Assembly: GCA_002328465.1 (NCBI GenBank)
Contig: DCUE01000024.1
Coordinates: 5,924 to 12,882 of the forward strand
DNA from: Candidatus Dojkabacteria bacterium UBA2222
GTDB taxonomy: Bacteria > Patescibacteriota > Dojkabacteria > SC72
Direction: 5' to 3'
DNA length: 6,959 nucleotides
Every line of letters begins with the position of its first letter. The stretch's first letter is position 1. The notes beneath the pieces were generated by a model. That model saw only the letters and a list, made by a program, of their open reading frames with translations, had not been told where the DNA came from and did no database searches. The position numbers and the translations under genes are program-made. Below are positions 6,168-6,959 of the stretch, in pieces.

Positions 6168-6513
6168 ATTCTGCTGTCTCATATTGAAGGTTACTTTTTT
6201 CATCTATTATTAGAGAACCGAAGGAGCCTTCTATTCTGAATTTCCTTTTTTCATCCATTGAGTATGTGATGGATTCCTTATTCACTTTTCCTGTATATCC
6301 GAGCAGTTTGATGAAGTGTACTGTCCAATCTTCAATACTCATCTTTATTTCAAATATCTCCTTATCTTCTCTCTCTTCAACGGTAAGATTAATAACTCCA
6401 TATGGGATTTCTTCAGATTCCTCATTGGGTAAAAATATTTCATACTTTTTCCCTCTCATACTACTAATAGAGAAGAAGGGGGTATTGTTTTGAGTTTCCT
6501 CGTTTTCAATCAT
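6157..6513 (-). CDS. hypothetical protein, 118 residues
   Basis: I do not recognise this protein. It is acidic and soluble-looking, with no membrane segment, signal peptide or cysteine. After a polar N-terminal tail (about 1-18) it has alternating short strands: KKYEIFLP (25-32), YGVINLTVEE, EIFEIKMSI, then a DWTVHFIKLLGYTG segment and finally SITYSMDE, RKFRIEGSFGSLIID. This suggests a small mostly-beta domain. It lies 33 bp downstream of ung on the same strand, so co-transcription is likely, though a TATAAT also precedes it. Its last 11 bp overlap the end of the convergent LiaF-like gene. That it is a real gene is supported by the lack of any other gene here, normal codon use, and a position directly after ung. 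A later in-frame ATG (codon 19) is a possible alternative start. Confidence 0.65.
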   Translation of the reverse strand: MIENEETQNNTPFFSISSMRGKKYEIFLPNEESEEIPYGVINLTVEEREDKEIFEIKMSIEDWTVHFIKLLGYTGKVNKESITYSMDEKRKFRIEGSFGSLIIDEKSNLQYETAESTP

Positions 6514-6518
6514 CCCAT

Positions 6519-6524
6519 ATTATA
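6519..6524 (-). promoter_or_regulatory. possible -10 box before the 118-residue protein gene
   Basis: TATAAT on the minus strand ends five bases before the ATG at 6513, so a transcript starting from it would begin at about the start codon (leaderless). There is no matching -35 box 17 bp upstream (GAGAAG there). In an AT-rich genome a chance TATAAT is plausible. Confidence 0.3.
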
Positions 6525-6546
6525 CTACACCCTCTAGTTTTCTTCT

Positions 6547-6959
6547 CTAAGATGTTAGTTCCCAATCAATCTCTGTCATACCTTTCTCTTTTAACCAGGT
6601 ATTACATTTACTAAAGGGTTTACTACCAAAGAAGCCTTTTCTTGCAGAGAAGGGTGATGGATGTGTGGATAATATTATCAGATGTTTTCCTTTATCAATA
6701 AGAGATATTTTACTTTCTGCATATTTACCCCAAAGTATAAAGACAACATGCTCCCCTTTTTGAGATATCTCAGTAATTAGGGAGTCTGTATACTCTTGCC
6801 AACCGAAATCTTTGTGAGAACCAGGTGTATCCTTCTCTACTGTAAGTACACTATTAAGAAGTAGAACACCCTGTTTTGCCCATTTTGTTAAATCTCCATG
6901 ATTAGGAATTGGTAATCCTAAATCATCTTTTAACTCTTTATAGATATTTTTTAATGAAG
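6547..6959 (-). CDS. ung: uracil-DNA glycosylase, family 1 (C-terminal part)
   Basis: 136 residues plus stop; the 5' part lies beyond the right edge. Ung removes uracil from DNA as the first step of base-excision repair. The visible segment starts with SLKNIYKEL, as in Ung just after the catalytic GQDPYH region, which is outside the window. Next come HGDLTKWAKQGVLLLNSVLTV, the usual core containing the uracil-binding LLLN asparagine, then SHKDFGWQEYTD and VVFILWGKYAESK. The DNA-binding loop HPSPFSARKGFFGS follows, with the His equivalent to E. coli His187, and the protein ends FSKCNTWLKEKGMTEIDW, as expected. About 90 residues are missing against the usual 220-230. In the loop, the leucine that normally wedges into DNA (E. 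coli Leu191) is phenylalanine. The family call is secure; activity cannot be judged without the N-terminal catalytic Asp. Confidence 0.95.
   Translation of the reverse strand, partial: SLKNIYKELKDDLGLPIPNHGDLTKWAKQGVLLLNSVLTVEKDTPGSHKDFGWQEYTDSLITEISQKGEHVVFILWGKYAESKISLIDKGKHLIILSTHPSPFSARKGFFGSKPFSKCNTWLKEKGMTEIDWELTS

Noticed and set aside
4499..6493. Antisense open frames at 4499-4882 and 5468-5761 (minus) and 6266-6493 (plus).
   Set aside because: They are shadows of the LiaF-like genes and the 118-residue gene. Their translations are low-complexity mirror products without recognisable motifs.
47..6549. No gene ends in TGA, suggesting a reassigned UGA codon.
   Set aside because: If UGA coded for Trp or Gly, in-frame TGA would break these genes. 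All frames are full length, Trp is TGG and Gly is GGN. With nine stops in AT-rich DNA, absence of TGA is unremarkable.

Overview
The window is low-GC (roughly one third G+C by eye), gene-dense bacterial DNA read with the standard code. All nine readable stop codons are TAA or TAG, and tryptophan is always TGG. Almost no start codon has a recognisable Shine-Dalgarno sequence; instead the bases just before the ATGs are nearly pure A/T. The one clearly regulated promoter is a classical sigma70 type (TTGACA, 17 bp, TAATAT), which argues against Bacteroidota. The lineage cannot be fixed from this window. A low-GC candidate-phylum (Patescibacteria-like) bacterium is one possibility, held with low confidence.

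Left half (1-4072, minus strand): a copper-resistance operon. In transcription order it encodes a membrane-anchored cupredoxin-like protein (about 4001-3600), a Cu(I)-exporting P-type ATPase CopA (3591-1345), an HMA-domain plus SafE/DsbD_2-type membrane protein (1343-336) and a CsoR-family copper sensor (319-47). A further reading frame begins one base after the csoR stop and leaves the window at base 1. Gaps between genes are 1-16 bp. The promoter has a 17-bp imperfect palindrome of the CsoR-operator type at its expected transcription start, so the operon probably represses itself through its own CsoR until Cu(I) rises. HMA domains would pass Cu(I) within the cell, CopA would export it, and the cupredoxin-like protein and SafE-like protein would handle it at or beyond the membrane.

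Middle (4078-6167, plus strand): a divergent operon with its own candidate promoter (TTAACA, 17 bp, TAGAAT), whose -35 box lies 5 bp from the copper promoter's -35. It encodes a small PspC-domain membrane protein and two tandem, related LiaF-like membrane proteins. One carries a repetitive beta-strand (toast-rack-like) C-terminal domain and the other a LiaF-type C-terminal domain. This looks like an envelope-stress module without a two-component system in view.

Right end (6157-6959, minus strand): the C-terminal part of a family 1 uracil-DNA glycosylase (Ung), followed by a 118-residue protein I do not recognise, whose 3' end overlaps the last LiaF-like gene by 11 bp. I saw no RNA genes, insertion sequences, CRISPR arrays or strong GC-rich terminators. 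The most interesting parts are the compact divergent control region, the split cupredoxin/SafE arrangement, the atypical CsoR and the unusual Ung DNA-intercalation loop. None of these clearly amounts to a new system.
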